Below the pieces are notes generated by a model. It was given only the letters and a program-made list of their open reading frames with translations. It was not told the DNA's origin and searched no databases. A DNA stretch of 64,000 nt from Thermothelomyces thermophilus ATCC 42464 (taxonomy: Eukaryota > Ascomycota > Sordariomycetes > Sordariales > Chaetomiaceae): the NCBI RefSeq assembly GCF_000226095.1, contig NC_016476.1, forward strand, positions 1,612,001-1,676,000. Reading direction: 5' to 3'. Below, piece after piece: positions 13,767 to 26,600 of the stretch. The position numbers and the translations under genes were made by a program. Position 1 is the stretch's first letter, and every line of letters starts with the position of its first letter.

Positions 13767-14220
13767 TGTTACAGATAAGTATATAGATAGCCTGGCAGGC
13801 TGTAGCTAGGACGTAGGACATTCCGACAGCTAATCACTTAACGGACCAATCAGAAGATTATCACTGCCAAGACTAAGGTCTTCACTAGTAATAATAACAT
13901 GTTACCGTCGACAACACGGAATTACGGAGTGAAAGGAGAAATGGTACTAGTAATAACTATTGAAGAGGGACAGATAATTATATATATATAGCTAGCTAGT
14001 CACTCGTTATAGTAGACTCTAGGAGTTTACTAGTGATAGCAACCTAACCTATAATTACAAGTACTTATACTAAGCATCATTGACTATTATAGGAGATAAC
14101 TCTAGTATTGTTGTGAACCTTTTGGCTTTACCAAATCCCTTAGACGACCTGTACGCTTGTCCCGTTTAATTTACCTCTGTCTAAACCCTTTTAGAAGAAG
14201 TCTGAGCTGGGTTCGTCACA
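13767..14220 (+). repeat. 3' LTR of element A (454 bp)
   Basis: It begins TGTTACAG (5' copy TGTCACGG) and ends GTTCGTCACA. It is preceded by a purine-rich stretch (AAAGGAGGGG, 13751-13760), a likely polypurine tract six bases upstream. It is followed by the target duplication AAAGA and then the remainder of element C's LTR. Confidence 0.92.
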
Positions 14221-14225
14221 AAAGA

Positions 14226-14318
14226 ATACTCCGTTTGCTAACTCGTTTACTAGATCTATAGGGCTTATCTTATCTAACCTTACACGATGGACGCATCTAT
14301 AGGTAACGTACTATATCA
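14226..14318 (-). repeat. 3' LTR of element C, right segment
   Basis: This 93-bp continuation of the split LTR is homologous to 29507-29599. Together with 6471-6616 it makes 239 bp, equal to the right LTR. The neighbouring internal sequence carries the polypurine-like tract. Confidence 0.9.
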
Positions 14319-15998
14319 AGTCCCCTGCCTAGAAGGAAAAACGCAGTGCCTATATTATAGCTCTAAATAGCTTTTAAACGCGCTTTCTTTCTATAGCAAT
14401 ATTACAATGGAAAGTAGTAACGTTATCCTACTATTATAGTGTCCTATATGTCTTCCTATTAGCTACCTATAGCTCTACTTTGGCGTCTTCTATCTACGTT
14501 TCCCTTCGGAGGAGTCTTCGATGCCTTCTTATAAGGGCGTCTATATAAGCGTTTGCCCTATACTACCTAAGCTACTATAGGTTAACCTCCCTAGCGTGCC
14601 TAGTATTCGTTAACCATCTTATACGCGTAGCGTAGTTAGAAGTCGGTTTTCTAGACGTTATATTCGTGGCCAAGTCCTTTCTATTTGACTAGATACTTAT
14701 ACTTACTATGTATAAGCTTATAGTTCTAGATACGCTCGAGTTCGTACTCGTCTCCAGATTCTAAACTACTATCGGTATAGCTATTCTTAATAGGGTTAGG
14801 AGGCAGTATAGCACGGTCGTATAGGTCGGTACCTAGAGGTATAGGCAACAAGTATACCACTGATATCATAGGATAGATATTTATATTCGGCGGTAGACGA
14901 AGACGGTAAGCTAGGCGGCTAACGCGTTTAACGACTTCAAAAGGTCTAACGCGCTATTAGGATAGTTTAGGCGATGGCTATCTAGGTAAGTGGTAACCGC
15001 GGTAGAGGCATAGATATACTTGGTTGCCTAGCTTGAATTCGATGTCACGGTAGCTAGCGTTATATCTATGTTTGGCATGGGCCGTTACAAAGTCTATTGC
15101 TATCTAGGCATCTTAGTATAGATATTTACGTAGGACCGGAATATCCTATGCCGTTTTCGATGGCGCCGTTAATACTTCTAGCGGTCTGGCTGGTTTGAAA
15201 CCGTATAGTAGCTTATAAAGAGATATATTAATAGAAGCGGCGTATATATTATTTAAATGCTACTAGAGCTACGGAAGTATAGTAGTCTAATTATTATCCA
15301 GTTTCTTATAGACGAAGAAGTATAGAGCGATTTCTACCGTTTAGTTCTTTCGCTCTATAAGACTATCTCCCTATAGGTAGTATATAGTAGTTATTAAGAG
15401 CTTTATACCTAATGCTTTCTATATACTAGTCTATAGCTTAGATATGAATTTATAGTTATAGTTAGATATAATGGTAGTTAGCACTCCCTAGTTAGATAGG
15501 AGTAGTTGTTATATTAATATATAGCCCTAGTCTACGGTAGTATAGTTAGAGTAGCTAGGTATAAGGAGCATTCATTTAGACGATTTACAAGATATAATTA
15601 TTATCAAATTAAACTTATCGTACCTGTTTAAATGCTATAGCGTTCCGGCTAATAGAACTAATGGTAACGTTACTATAAAGTCGATAGCAATTACTTATAT
15701 AGGTAGTATATCCGATAGGCAAATTAGCTAGTAGTTACCTATAGGAAGATTACGATCGGTAGCGTTAACTTAATAGATAAGGCAGTACTTTATATAGTCC
15801 TATATATACCTAGTTTTTCTATTAATCGCAATACTATATAAGTCGTATATTATCCTATTAGTTCTAAAATGATACTTCTTATTATAGGCTAAGCCTAGAT
15901 TATATTATACAAGGCTCGACAAAACATATAGTATATATATTCTATCTAGGCAGATATAGTAGAGAAGTTCGTCAATTAGGACAAACGGTAGCCTATAG
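14319..15998 (-). pseudogene. Element C integrase plus chromodomain remnant
   Basis: Read on the minus strand, the segment contains an integrase core with decayed catalytic positions (about 15200-15700). The AHAKHRYN / FKLGNQVYL segment typical of the gypsy integrase C-terminal region follows at about 15000-15090. A chromodomain with KYLVK-x-KGLGHEYNV lies near 14640-14710. The order integrase then chromodomain identifies a chromovirus. TAG stops interrupt most stretches. The upstream part of the same polyprotein lies beyond element B, from 23605 rightwards. Confidence 0.82.
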
Positions 15999-16452
15999 TG
16001 TCACGGATAAGCACATAGACGGCCCGGCAGGCTATAGCCAGGACATAGGACATTCCGACAGCCAATCACTTGACAGACCAATCAGAAGATTATCACTGCC
16101 AAGACTAAGGTCTTTACTAGTGATAATAATATATCACCGTCGACAACATAGAATTACAGAGTAAAAGGAGAAATAGTACTAGTAATAACTATTAAAAAGG
16201 GACAGATAATTATATATATATAGCTAGCTAGTCACTTATTATAGTAGACTCTAAGAGTTCACTAGTAATAGCAACCTAACCTATAATTACAAGTACTTAT
16301 ACTAAGTATTACCAACTATTATAAGAGATAACTCTAGTGTTATTATAAACCTTTTAGCTTTACCAAATCCCTTAGACAACCTATACGCTTATCCTGCTTA
16401 ATTCACCTCCGTCTAAACCCTTTTAGAAGAAGTCTAAGCTAGGTTCGTTATA
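15999..16452 (+). repeat. 5' LTR of element B (454 bp)
   Basis: It starts TGTCACGG and ends GTTCGTTATA (decayed from GTTCGTCACA). It is colinear with the LTRs of element A and with the other B LTR. Confidence 0.92.
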
Positions 16453-16453
16453 C

Positions 16454-16465
16454 GTTGCTATTACT
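16454..16465 (+). other. Candidate self-priming primer-binding site of element B
   Basis: This is the same GTTGCTATTACT as in element A, one base after the LTR. It is complementary to AGTGATAGCAAC at 23416-23427 in B's own 3' LTR. Conservation of this short region in both copies, despite heavy RIP elsewhere, fits it being unmutable AT-rich sequence or an ancestral PBS. Confidence 0.5.
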
Positions 16466-16479
16466 CCCTTTATTCTATT

Positions 16480-19400
16480 ATGGCTCAGAACGGAGGTGAT
16501 TTTGACCTTGACATCGACATAGCTACCAACATTACGGCCGAACAGCTGCTTGCCTAGCTTAGTCAACTCTAGTAGCGGATTTAGGAGTTGGACTAGAGAG
16601 ACAAGGTTATATAAGCTCGGATCAAGGAACTCGAAAATAGCGAAAAGCACTTGTAGAAGCTAGTCAACGAGGCCTATACTAAAATCAAGGCACTTGAGGG
16701 CGCTAAAGTAAGCTGCATTAAGATTGAACTACCTAGCAAATATAGAGAAACTAAGGAAGATCTTGTAGGATTCCTAATGAACCTCTGATTCTATTTCTGG
16801 CTTAATGATAACAAGTTTCTAGACGACAAAGCTAAAGTCCTCTATATAGCTATAAGACTAGAGGGCAAGGTACTTAGATAGTTTGAGCCTACGTAGAATG
16901 ACTATCTTACTAAGGAAGATAAAGACGACTAAGATATATTTACGTAGGTAGTCTTTTGGTCCTATAACCGGTTTAAAGAAGAGCTTTAGAAGGTTTTTAG
17001 TAACAAAGACAAGAAGATTTATATATAAGAAAGACTCGCTAATCTCTAATAGACTAAGTTAGTAGCCTCCTATACTATATAGTTTAGACAGGATATACTC
17101 AAGTCTTAGCTTAACAATAAGGTATTAATATAACTATTCTATAATAGCTTAAAGGAAAAGGTTAAAGACAAACTATATAAGTATAACCGGCCTAAGACTC
17201 TAGACAAATATATTATATAGGCTATTAGAATCGATGATCGACTCTATATACAAAAGTAACAAAAATAAGGTTAGATAAATAGAACTATAGTTAAGGCTAA
17301 CGATAAGAAAAAACGAGTATACGTTAGCACATCGCATAGGACGTATCCTAGAGCTATAGATATAGACGTAGTATAGAAGCAAGATAAGAAGAAAACGACC
17401 AAAGACAAGTCTAACGTTACCTACTATAACTATAGAAAGAAAGGACACTATAGACAAGAATATCAAAGCCTAAAGAAAGACTAGAAACCAGTCCCTAGAA
17501 AGGAAATTACGGCTATTAACGAAACTGCTAAGGATGTTATCAAAGTAGTAGCTATAAGCTATAAAGATAGGGATAGCGACATAGACAGTCTCGGACATGA
17601 CAGCGATAGTAAAGACAAATAAGCACCGTACTCCGAACTAATTACTATAGATCTAGAAATAGGTCTTGCCGAATAGGACACGGCGGGAGAGTATATACTA
17701 CTAATTTCGATTCTTCTAGCCTTAAGGTAATAGGGTTTCATAGTTACCTAGAGGTAGGATAGATTATAGACGACCGATACCTAAGGAATCGAAAGACCTA
17801 GACCTAATGTTCTATTCCCCTAGGAACAAATCGAATAATACTATAATAAAGTTTTCTGGCTTAATATAGAACTATATAAACAAGATAAACGCTTAATTCG
17901 ACTTACCTAGTAAAGCGATAGAATAAGGGACAAGATAAGGGAACTCTAACATATCATGGAAACTATTAAAGGGGAATAGCCTGTGACATATAATAGGCCT
18001 AATAGCTATGCCAAGTATTTTGACGATTAGTAACTTAGCTACGACGTATAGAACCCTAAGTACTAATTTATACGCGCGAACCGCGGAAAAGATAAATATA
18101 CGTAGGAAAACTACTAAAAGAAATACTCCTACCTTAGCATTAGAGTACCTATGGCCTATATATAGTAGGAAAGATTTAGAAAAGAGTTCTAATACCTTCT
18201 AGGCAACGCTATATGACTATACCCACGACACGAGGCATATATACAAGTGCCCTAGTTCTAATATATATTATATAAATGCCAATACCACTTTTACGACAAA
18301 TTCGAAAACAATTACTAGCTAACCTGACAAGGAAATGAGGATAGAAGCCTCCGCCCTATAGAATAGGTCTATAATATAGGAAATAGAGCAGCTAAATTGC
18401 TCTAGAAGATCGAAGCCTGCGACCTAGAAGGCATCATAGTAGTACTAAAACGAGCCTAGCCTAGGCACTACGGAACAGGACGAGACATATAGGACTCGTG
18501 CCGGAGTAACGACTACCTCTACCACGCAGACGAAAAGAAATCGCAGATCTAGGAGCTTCAGATAAAGCTATGGCACGTATAACAAAAAGCAGAACGGACC
18601 TAATAGTAGGAAGCTATAAGCACTTAATAGCTCACAGAAATGAGCACGATTGATAAAGCCACTATTAGCCAAACAACCGAAGAGGTTAGGACTGACCTGG
18701 GAAACGGGTCAAGACCCTTCGAGGGGCCTGAAAACCATTAACGCCTGTATAGCAGCGAGTGGTAGCATAGTATAGGAGGAACTAGTGTAAAAGACTACTA
18801 TATCAAAACCTCCCGGCAGAAACATAGGAAATCGCTGTAATCTTTAGACAATAGCAGTAAGATAAGCAATTATAGACAACAGTATAATAGAAATAGTACG
18901 AAATGCTCGTACTAGTAGACAATAGAGCAGAGATAAACCTAATTTTACTAACGCTTATAAATTAGCTATAGATACCCTAGAGAATAAAGCAGAAGTATAG
19001 TATAGTCAAAGGGCCATTTCCAATATAATAGGTACATAGGGAGACCAAACCGATTAATATCACTATAGTAGGGAAAACTATAGTAGTTATATTTAGTATT
19101 ATAGATATAGGTAATAATAAAGACATAATATTAAGATTACCATAGTATAAAAATTACAACCTAGATATCAGCTAGAAGAATAGTAGCCACCTATAACCCT
19201 AAACAGAGTCATATTTAACTAGCGAGATAAGAAGTATACAAGGATTGCAAGCAGACAATGCTTAGGGGAAGGCATATCCTACAGATCTACCACAAGAGAC
19301 GGATAGTAGCAGGTAGACCACTATAGACTCTAGAAGAAACGGCATAACGATACCGATATTACAACAGGAGGAACGAGCTAAACCGCCGATAGCTATTCTC

Positions 19401-22400
19401 TCCGTTAACGAATGCAGAGCACTATAACTAGAGTAGTAGGTTAAGACAGGAGAAATCACCAGTATCGCTATAGACGGAACTAAGTTCATATACTATTAGA
19501 AAATCGAGAAATGAGACGAGACTAGGAAAGTACCGAAGGAATATAAAGGATACCTAGCATTCGAACCAAAGTATTTAGAAGGATTACTAGAATATAGCCT
19601 ATAGGATCACAAGATCAAGCTCAAAGAAGGAATATGATTAAAGTTCTTCAAGATTTACTATATAAGCTAGACATAGAACGAAGAACTTAAGCGATACTTA
19701 GAGGAGAACCTTCGAAGAGGATATATCTACCCGTTGATATCGCTAGCAGGCTACCTAATCCTATTTATGCCTAAGAAAGATAGAAAGCTACGGTTATACG
19801 TTAACTATTGGTAACTTAACAAATAGACTATGAAAAACCAATACCTGTTACCGCTAATCTCATAGCTCTGAGATTAATTAGCAGGAGCCTAATATTTTAC
19901 ATATCTTGACTTACTATCAGCCTATAACTATATATAGATCAAAGAAGGTAATAAGTAGAAAACGGCCTTTAGGACACCCTATAGCTACTATAAGTACCTT
20001 GTCATGCTATTTAGACTTACAAATATGCTAGTAACGTTCTAAGCCCTGATTAATTAAGCTATCCGATTCTTTCTCGACAAATTTATAATATATTATCTTA
20101 ACAATATACTTATCTTCTCTGAAACGATAGACAAACACCAGAAGCACGTAAGAGTAGTACTAGATATATTATATATATATAAGCTATTAGTTAACAAGGA
20201 AAAGAGCAAATTCCACGTTAGGAAGACAGTGTTTTTAGAATACAAGATATCCCTAAGACAAATCCGGATAGAACCTTCAAAAGTCGAAGCTATCAAGGAT
20301 TAGCCACGACCAACGTTAGTCACAGAAGTACGAAGTTTCATCGGGTTTACAAACTTCTACTAGATGTTCATTAGGAGCTTTGGAGCGATCGTACAACCTT
20401 TATACGAACTTACCAAGAAGAATGCTAAATTCCAATGGGAAGAGTAACACGAGCAAGCATTTACGTAGATCTGTGACGCTATTACTAAAGATCTAGTACT
20501 AGTGCTACCAGACCCTAAGAAGCTATTTAAGGTAGAAACGGACGCTTTAGACTACGCCATCGGAGGACAATTAGGATAACGAGACGAATAAGGGAAGCTA
20601 TATCCTATAGCCTTTTTTTTAAAGAAGCTTGATAGACTATATCTTAATTATCTAATCTATAATAAGGAACTACTTACGATTATTAAAGCTTTTAAGGAAT
20701 AGTAACTATACCTTAGTAGTATAATTAAACTAATATAAGTATATATAGATTATAAGAATTTACAATACTTTATAATGATAAAGGAGCTTAATAGACGACA
20801 AATACAATAGGTAGAATTCCTTATAGGATTTAATTTTAAGATCTACTATAAGAAAGGCAAAGAGAACGTATAAGCAGATGCCTTAAGCTAACGAACAGAT
20901 CATACGGGAGGACAAATAGAAACAACGCCATCGTTATTTAAGGAACGAATAGATAGAATGCTACATCACAAAATATAGACACCTATAGAAGATAATCTAC
21001 TTAACTCGTTTCTAGAATATTACGTAATCTTTCGAGAAGAAAGGATTAACGAGGCACAATATCAAGCAACACCTAGACTAGTGGTACCTAATGAAGTGAA
21101 AGAAAAAGATAGGAAACTCTAGTACTAAGGCAAAGCGTATATCTATAATAAAGATCAACAGCTACAAATGATTCGAGAACTCTACAAGTCGAAACTCGGA
21201 GGATATAAAGGAGTTACAAAGACTGTCGTATAAGTCAAGAAATACTACGACTTTCTATAGTTAATGATACGAGTTAAGGAAGTTATATAGAGCTACGACA
21301 TCTATAATCGAAGCAAAATAGCACGATACAAGCCGTATAGGCTACTTTAGCTACTATTAATAGCTGACAAACCATAGAGTTTAGTTACGATAGACTTTAT
21401 TACGAAGCTGCTAGAATCCAAGGACACAGCTATAGGGGTAATCTATAATAGTATTCTCACTATAGTAGATCGCCTGACTAAATAGGCATACTTCTTTCCC
21501 TATAAGGAGTCCTAGATAGCTAAATAGCTAGTAGACGTAATCTATCGGCAAGTCGCATCAGTACACGCTTAGCTATAGGAATAGATCACCGACAGAGACA
21601 CCAAGTTCGCATCGAAGTTCTGGCAAGCGTTAATACAACGATTAGGCGTCAACAGTAAGCTATCAACGGCATATCACCTATAGACTGACAGACAAACAGA
21701 GCGACTAAACCAAGTTATTAAATAGTACCTTCGTTCTTATATTGACTACTAGTAAGATGACTAGGTCATGCTATTGCTAACAGTATAACTCGCTTATAAT
21801 ATAATACCAATAGAAACAACTAAAGTTATACCGTTCTTCGCGAACTATAGATATGAAGTAGACCTTAGGCAAGGACTAGAGGTCACAGTGCCGAGAGTAA
21901 TAGTCAAAGTAGAACAAATGTATATACTATATAAGAAGCTTAAAAACGAACTTAAGTTTGTCAAAACCAGAATAAAGAACTATTACGACAAACACAGGCT
22001 TAAAGGACCTTGCCTAGAGAGGGGAGACAAAGTCTACCTAATTATACGAAACTTACAAACCAAACGACCAAGCACAAAGCTAGACTTTAAGAAGGTTAGA
22101 CCCTTCGTTATCAAGGAACAAATTTCGACATCTAACTACCAACTATTATTACTATTATCTATACAATTACAGACAAATGTTTTTTATATTTTACTTCTCG
22201 AACCAGCGCTAAAGAACGCCAAAATTGCTATAAATATCGAAGTAAAGGATAAAGAGGAAAAATAGGACATCAAAGAAATTCTAGATTTATATATTATTAA
22301 TAGGGAACTATAGTATCTAGTTAAATAGCTTAATTTTAGACTAGAGAATAACTCATAAGAACTAGTTAAGAATTTAAACTGCCCTAAGAAACTAGAATAG

Positions 22401-22440
22401 TTCTACTAGCAGAACCTAGATCGACTAAAGGAAAACCTAG
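16480..22440 (+). pseudogene. gag-pol-chromodomain remnant of element B
   Basis: The ATG at 16480 is intact, but the frame closes within a few dozen codons at RIP-type TAG stops. Gag shows the same acidic start and a decayed CCHC knuckle near 17410-17465. RT lies around 19720-20280, and RNase H ends near 20890. The integrase core spans about 21360-21800. The segment 21888-22265 stays open. It covers the integrase C-terminal region with GPCLERGDKVYL and RPSTKLDFKKVRPFV. A chromodomain remnant follows at about 22270-22400. Confidence 0.88.
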
Positions 22441-23150
22441 GATAGAACCAAAGATAGCACCCTAGTCGATAGCATCGACAGCATTATTAATCTATAACGA
22501 GGGCATAGTAGGCGCCTCTTACTACTCTTGCCGCTTAACCTCCTCTAACTCGTCTAAGGTCGACAGACCATGTGCCACCATATTAGTACCTTTCTCTACC
22601 AAAAACTCCTTCTACTGACGAAGACGCCGGAGCCGTATAAGCTTTTTAGATAACTCGTGCTAGGCTTCTTCCAGATGGTATTAAGATTTGTCTAGCTCAA
22701 GTTCGGCACGACGTTTAGTATCCTTGATATAATGCTGCTCTTAGAGAATGCGATCTACTAGAACGAACATTAGGAATTACATTTAAAAAAAAAAAAAAAA
22801 AGGAGACGTGCTTATAAGAAGAAAGCGGTATACTAGAGCCATTACAAGAACAACCTTAACAAATATAGGCTTTGTAATACTTTATATACACGATCATTTT
22901 ACAGACAAGGCCTTATAATATATACTAAGAGCAAGGTATAACGATAAAACCATTCTTAGCAATGTTCTAAGTAAGGGAAGTATAGTAACGTGCAGAATAC
23001 AACTTCCGTTTCTCTATTGGCATTTTATTAATATAGCAACCACAATATAGAAATAGGAAGAATATAGTACTTACAAGCAAAGGGTTATTAGCGCTATTTG
23101 AAACGGCCTAAGAGGGCTTTCAGGTTGAAAGCCTTGAAGGAGGGGCATCG

Positions 23151-23604
23151 TATTACGGATAAGCATATAGATAGCCCGGCAGGCTATAGCTAGGACACGG
23201 GACATTCCGATAGCTAATCACTTAACGGACCAATTAGAAGATTATCACTGCCAAGACTAAGGTCTTTACTAGTAATAATAACATATCACCGTCAATAATG
23301 CAGAATTACGGAGTAAAAGGAGGAATGGTACTAGTAATAACTATTAAAGAGGGACAGATAATTATATATATATAGCTAGCTAGTTACTTGTTATAGTAGA
23401 CTCTAGGAGTTTACTAGTGATAGCAACCTAACCTACAATCACAAGTACTTATACCAAGCATCACTAACTATTGTAGGAGATAACTCTAGTGTTGTTGTAA
23501 ACCTTTTAGCTTCACCGAATCCCTCAGACGACCTGCACGCTTGTCCCGCTTAATTTACCTCCGTCTGAACCCTTTTAGAAGAAGTCTGAGCTGGGTTCGT
23601 CACA
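23151..23604 (+). repeat. 3' LTR of element B (454 bp)
   Basis: It begins TATTACGG (decayed TGTCACGG) and ends GTTCGTCACA. It retains the GTGATAGCAAC segment (23417-23427) in its least mutated form. It is followed by CGTGG, the target duplication. Confidence 0.92.
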
Positions 23605-26600
23605 CGTGGCGCGAAAAAATAGCGATACCCTTATTATCGACGGTCCTGTCCATACGCTTATTTTTGATAAGGTCCTTAATGATAGGGGCATACTTAGTAT
23701 CTGCCTTATAGCTATTAACAAACTTTGCCTTGAGTTTAGAATCTATCTGTGCCTTGGCGAAAGCAAATTAAACGTCGTTAAGTACAGCTAATCTATCTAG
23801 TCATTTAGAAGGTTCGGGGTCCCCTAATACGCTTAATTTACTTAACGCGTCTAGTATAAAGTTAAGTCTTCCGGGCAGATAGTAGACTTTAAGGTTATAC
23901 TATAATAGGTAGATAGATATATTAATTAGGCAATGGTTAGTATGGTCGGTTAAACTTGTATCTAGGTTAGTTTGTTCCGTAATACCATATATAGTAGCGT
24001 AGTTAGTTAGGACGATAACTAGTATATATGCCAAATAGACTATCGTATATAGTTTACGAATTGCCTAGACTAGATAGGCGACTTCTTATTTAAAAAGGGT
24101 CCGTATTATATCTTAGCCTTCGTCAATAGTCGGCTTAAGAACATAACAGGTAGTACCTAGTTAGCTAGGATAGGGTTACCTGGGCATTAGTCGTATCCGT
24201 TACGAGTATAGAAGACCATGACGCCAAATCTACATTCTAAATAGCTATCGAGTTAAATATACAGCTGCTTGTCAGGATTAAAGTGGTAGAGGATTGTCGG
24301 GTTTTTACGACAAATGGCCTCCTATAGGGCGGTAAAGGACGCCTTTTCCTATTTGGTTGGCTTAAAGGAAGTATAGCTATAGTAGCCTATCCTCTAGGTA
24401 TAGTTGCTAACCTCTAGTTCGCCGGTTCTTCGGCTATACATAAGCAGGTTAGTCTTGCGTTTCTAGAGTGGCTTAGCAATCTTCGCGTAGTATAGAATCA
24501 AGTGTTGTAGAAAATTAGTAGTGCCTAAGTATTGTTCTAGCGCCTTTAACGTATGTAGAAAGGATAACTACTTAAACACTTTAACGTAAACACTTTAACG
24601 TACTAATCTGTATTAGTAAGGCTAAGACTATCTATATGGAAGCTAAGCAGTTCTATATTTAGGTAGCCGATATATAATTTAATAGGTAAAATGGTAATAT
24701 TCTTCTTTCGGAATAGGTTAAAGATAGTCTTCAAATGTTATATATAATCCTTAGCTATATCTAAGAAGATAACGATATCATCGATAAATATATAATAGTA
24801 GGAGGAATATAGTTATAATAACTAATCTATAAACCGTTATATATATATAGGCGAATTATAGTATTCTATAAACGCTATAGTTAGCTGTTCTAGACTACAG
24901 GGGCTAATTAACGTAAACCTATCCTAATATAGAGGATATATGCCAAATTAGTAGAAGAACGACGTTATATTAATTGCTATAATAAACTTCTTTCTATATA
25001 AAGCCGTAATAATCTCTAACTATAATAGTAGTAGGTAGTTATTAGGGACAGTAAGCTTATTTAGACTATATAGATCGATGATAACACGGCCCTTGGCGAC
25101 TCCCTTAACGGTACGCCAGATAACGAAAACAGGATAGGCAAAAGGAGTGGCATCCTTCGCGAACCGTAATTTGCCCTATTAATAGAGGGCGTCAAAGGTC
25201 TTGTTTAGGACTTCTCTGTCCCTCTAGCTTAACGGGTATACGTGGGAGTATACTTTCTAATGTTACCAGCCTTCTATAAGTAGCACTTTTATCTATTTGT
25301 TCTATAGAATATCGATTAGACTAGTGTCGTTCTAGAGTTATAGAAATTCGTTAACTAAGTTAGCAAACTTCTTAGCTAGTTTTGCGTCGCTAGCGTATAT
25401 ATAGACGCCGTTATCTGTGACGATCTTAGGTAGGGAGCTAGATATCTTTAATCCTAGTATAGAATGCTTCTTAGGTATATATAGCTTATATTCTACTTTG
25501 CTAGTAACTTTGTTAGTAGCTTCTGGGATCGCTTCTAGCGAAATATCCTATAGTAGAAAAGGTTAAGATTGCTAGGCAAGTTAGAAGACGTAGTTGCTAA
25601 TAGGAGTGTCGTCAGAGGCTATAAATAAGGCTATAGGTATAGGTAGCTTTGTAAGGACATAACTGCCTTCGAGGATTACGCCTAAGTAGCGGTTCAAATC
25701 AAATGAAGCGTTGACTAGTATAACGTCGTAGTGATTAGTAACCATTATAGGGTTAACGTCTATTGCTATAGCAGGTATAGCCGTCGTTAAAGTGGCAGTT
25801 GCGATCGCTACCGTATAGAAAGTGGTAATCTACAAATAGGTAAAGTAGCTACTGTCTCCTATTTCTTCGATCCTTCCGATAGGGTGCCTCTTTGAGATAT
25901 ATAGCGTTCCCCATATAATATTTTCAACAGGTATCACCTTTAGGGTCTTTGTATCTATAACGAAGTTATAGACAGCTATATAAGCTGAATTAAATATAAA
26001 GGCACGACCTGTCGGGAGAGGCTTATATTCGATAGGCACCATTGCCTATTAGTTAGGCAGGAGAGTGATTTCACGAGTAGTTTTGACCTTCTATATATAG
26101 GGTATAGAGTATATATATACGGAAAAAGGAAGACAGAAGTCGAATAATTGCAATTTGACTTCCTTGCGATAGTAGTTAATATTCGCGTTATATAAATCTA
26201 GGAATTCGTTATCTATTAGAAGATTTGGTGCCAGAGAGTCGATAACCTATGCCATATAGGTAAACTTAGCTAGGGTAGGAGTATCGTTTTCTATACCTAG
26301 CAAATAGATATCAAAGGACGCCTATTTGTTAAGGCTTAATATAGCGTTTCCTACACCCTTAACCTTGCCTTTACGTCGTTTAATCTGGTGGTTCAAACGT
26401 TATAGAAACGTACGGTTAATAAGGGAGCGGCTAGTACTAGGATCTAGGTACACTTCTATAGCTTTACAATCTATAGGTTTGTAGTATACCCTAACATATA
26501 GATAGGTATATCTTAATAGTAAACTATAGCAGTCAAGTATATACCTAAGAGGTACGTCTTTGACCTAGTACGCCTTTGCCTTAGTATCTGTTAGCAATGT

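Larger units (their letters stand above)
6617..14220 (+). mobile_element. Ty3/gypsy chromovirus A (plus strand), full length, RIP-inactivated
   Basis: A 7604-bp element has two 454-bp LTRs (6617-7070 and 13767-14220) that begin TGT and end CA (5' copy decayed to TA). The target duplication is AAAGA (6612-6616 and 14221-14225). Host sequence resumes exactly where the LTR of element C was broken; the intact junction is visible at 29502-29516. The internal order is gag, protease-like linker, RT, RNase H, integrase and chromodomain. This is the same family as element B at 15999-23604, and the two are alignable along their whole length. Differences are overwhelmingly transitions. No long open frame remains. 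Confidence 0.93.
15999..23604 (+). mobile_element. Ty3/gypsy chromovirus B (plus strand), full length, RIP-inactivated
   Basis: A 7606-bp element of the same family as A has 454-bp LTRs (15999-16452 and 23151-23604). The flanking 5-mers are TATAG (15994-15998) and CGTGG (23605-23609). They differ only by C-to-T and G-to-A changes, so they are best read as one target duplication decayed by RIP. The insertion split element C between RNase H and integrase. Gag, RT, RNase H, integrase and chromodomain remnants are all present. One 125-codon stretch (21888-22265) is free of stops. Confidence 0.92.

Noticed and set aside
23606-23791. 61-codon plus-strand frame beside element B
   Set aside because: It is antisense to the RNase H/integrase linker of element C, which reads as protein on the minus strand.
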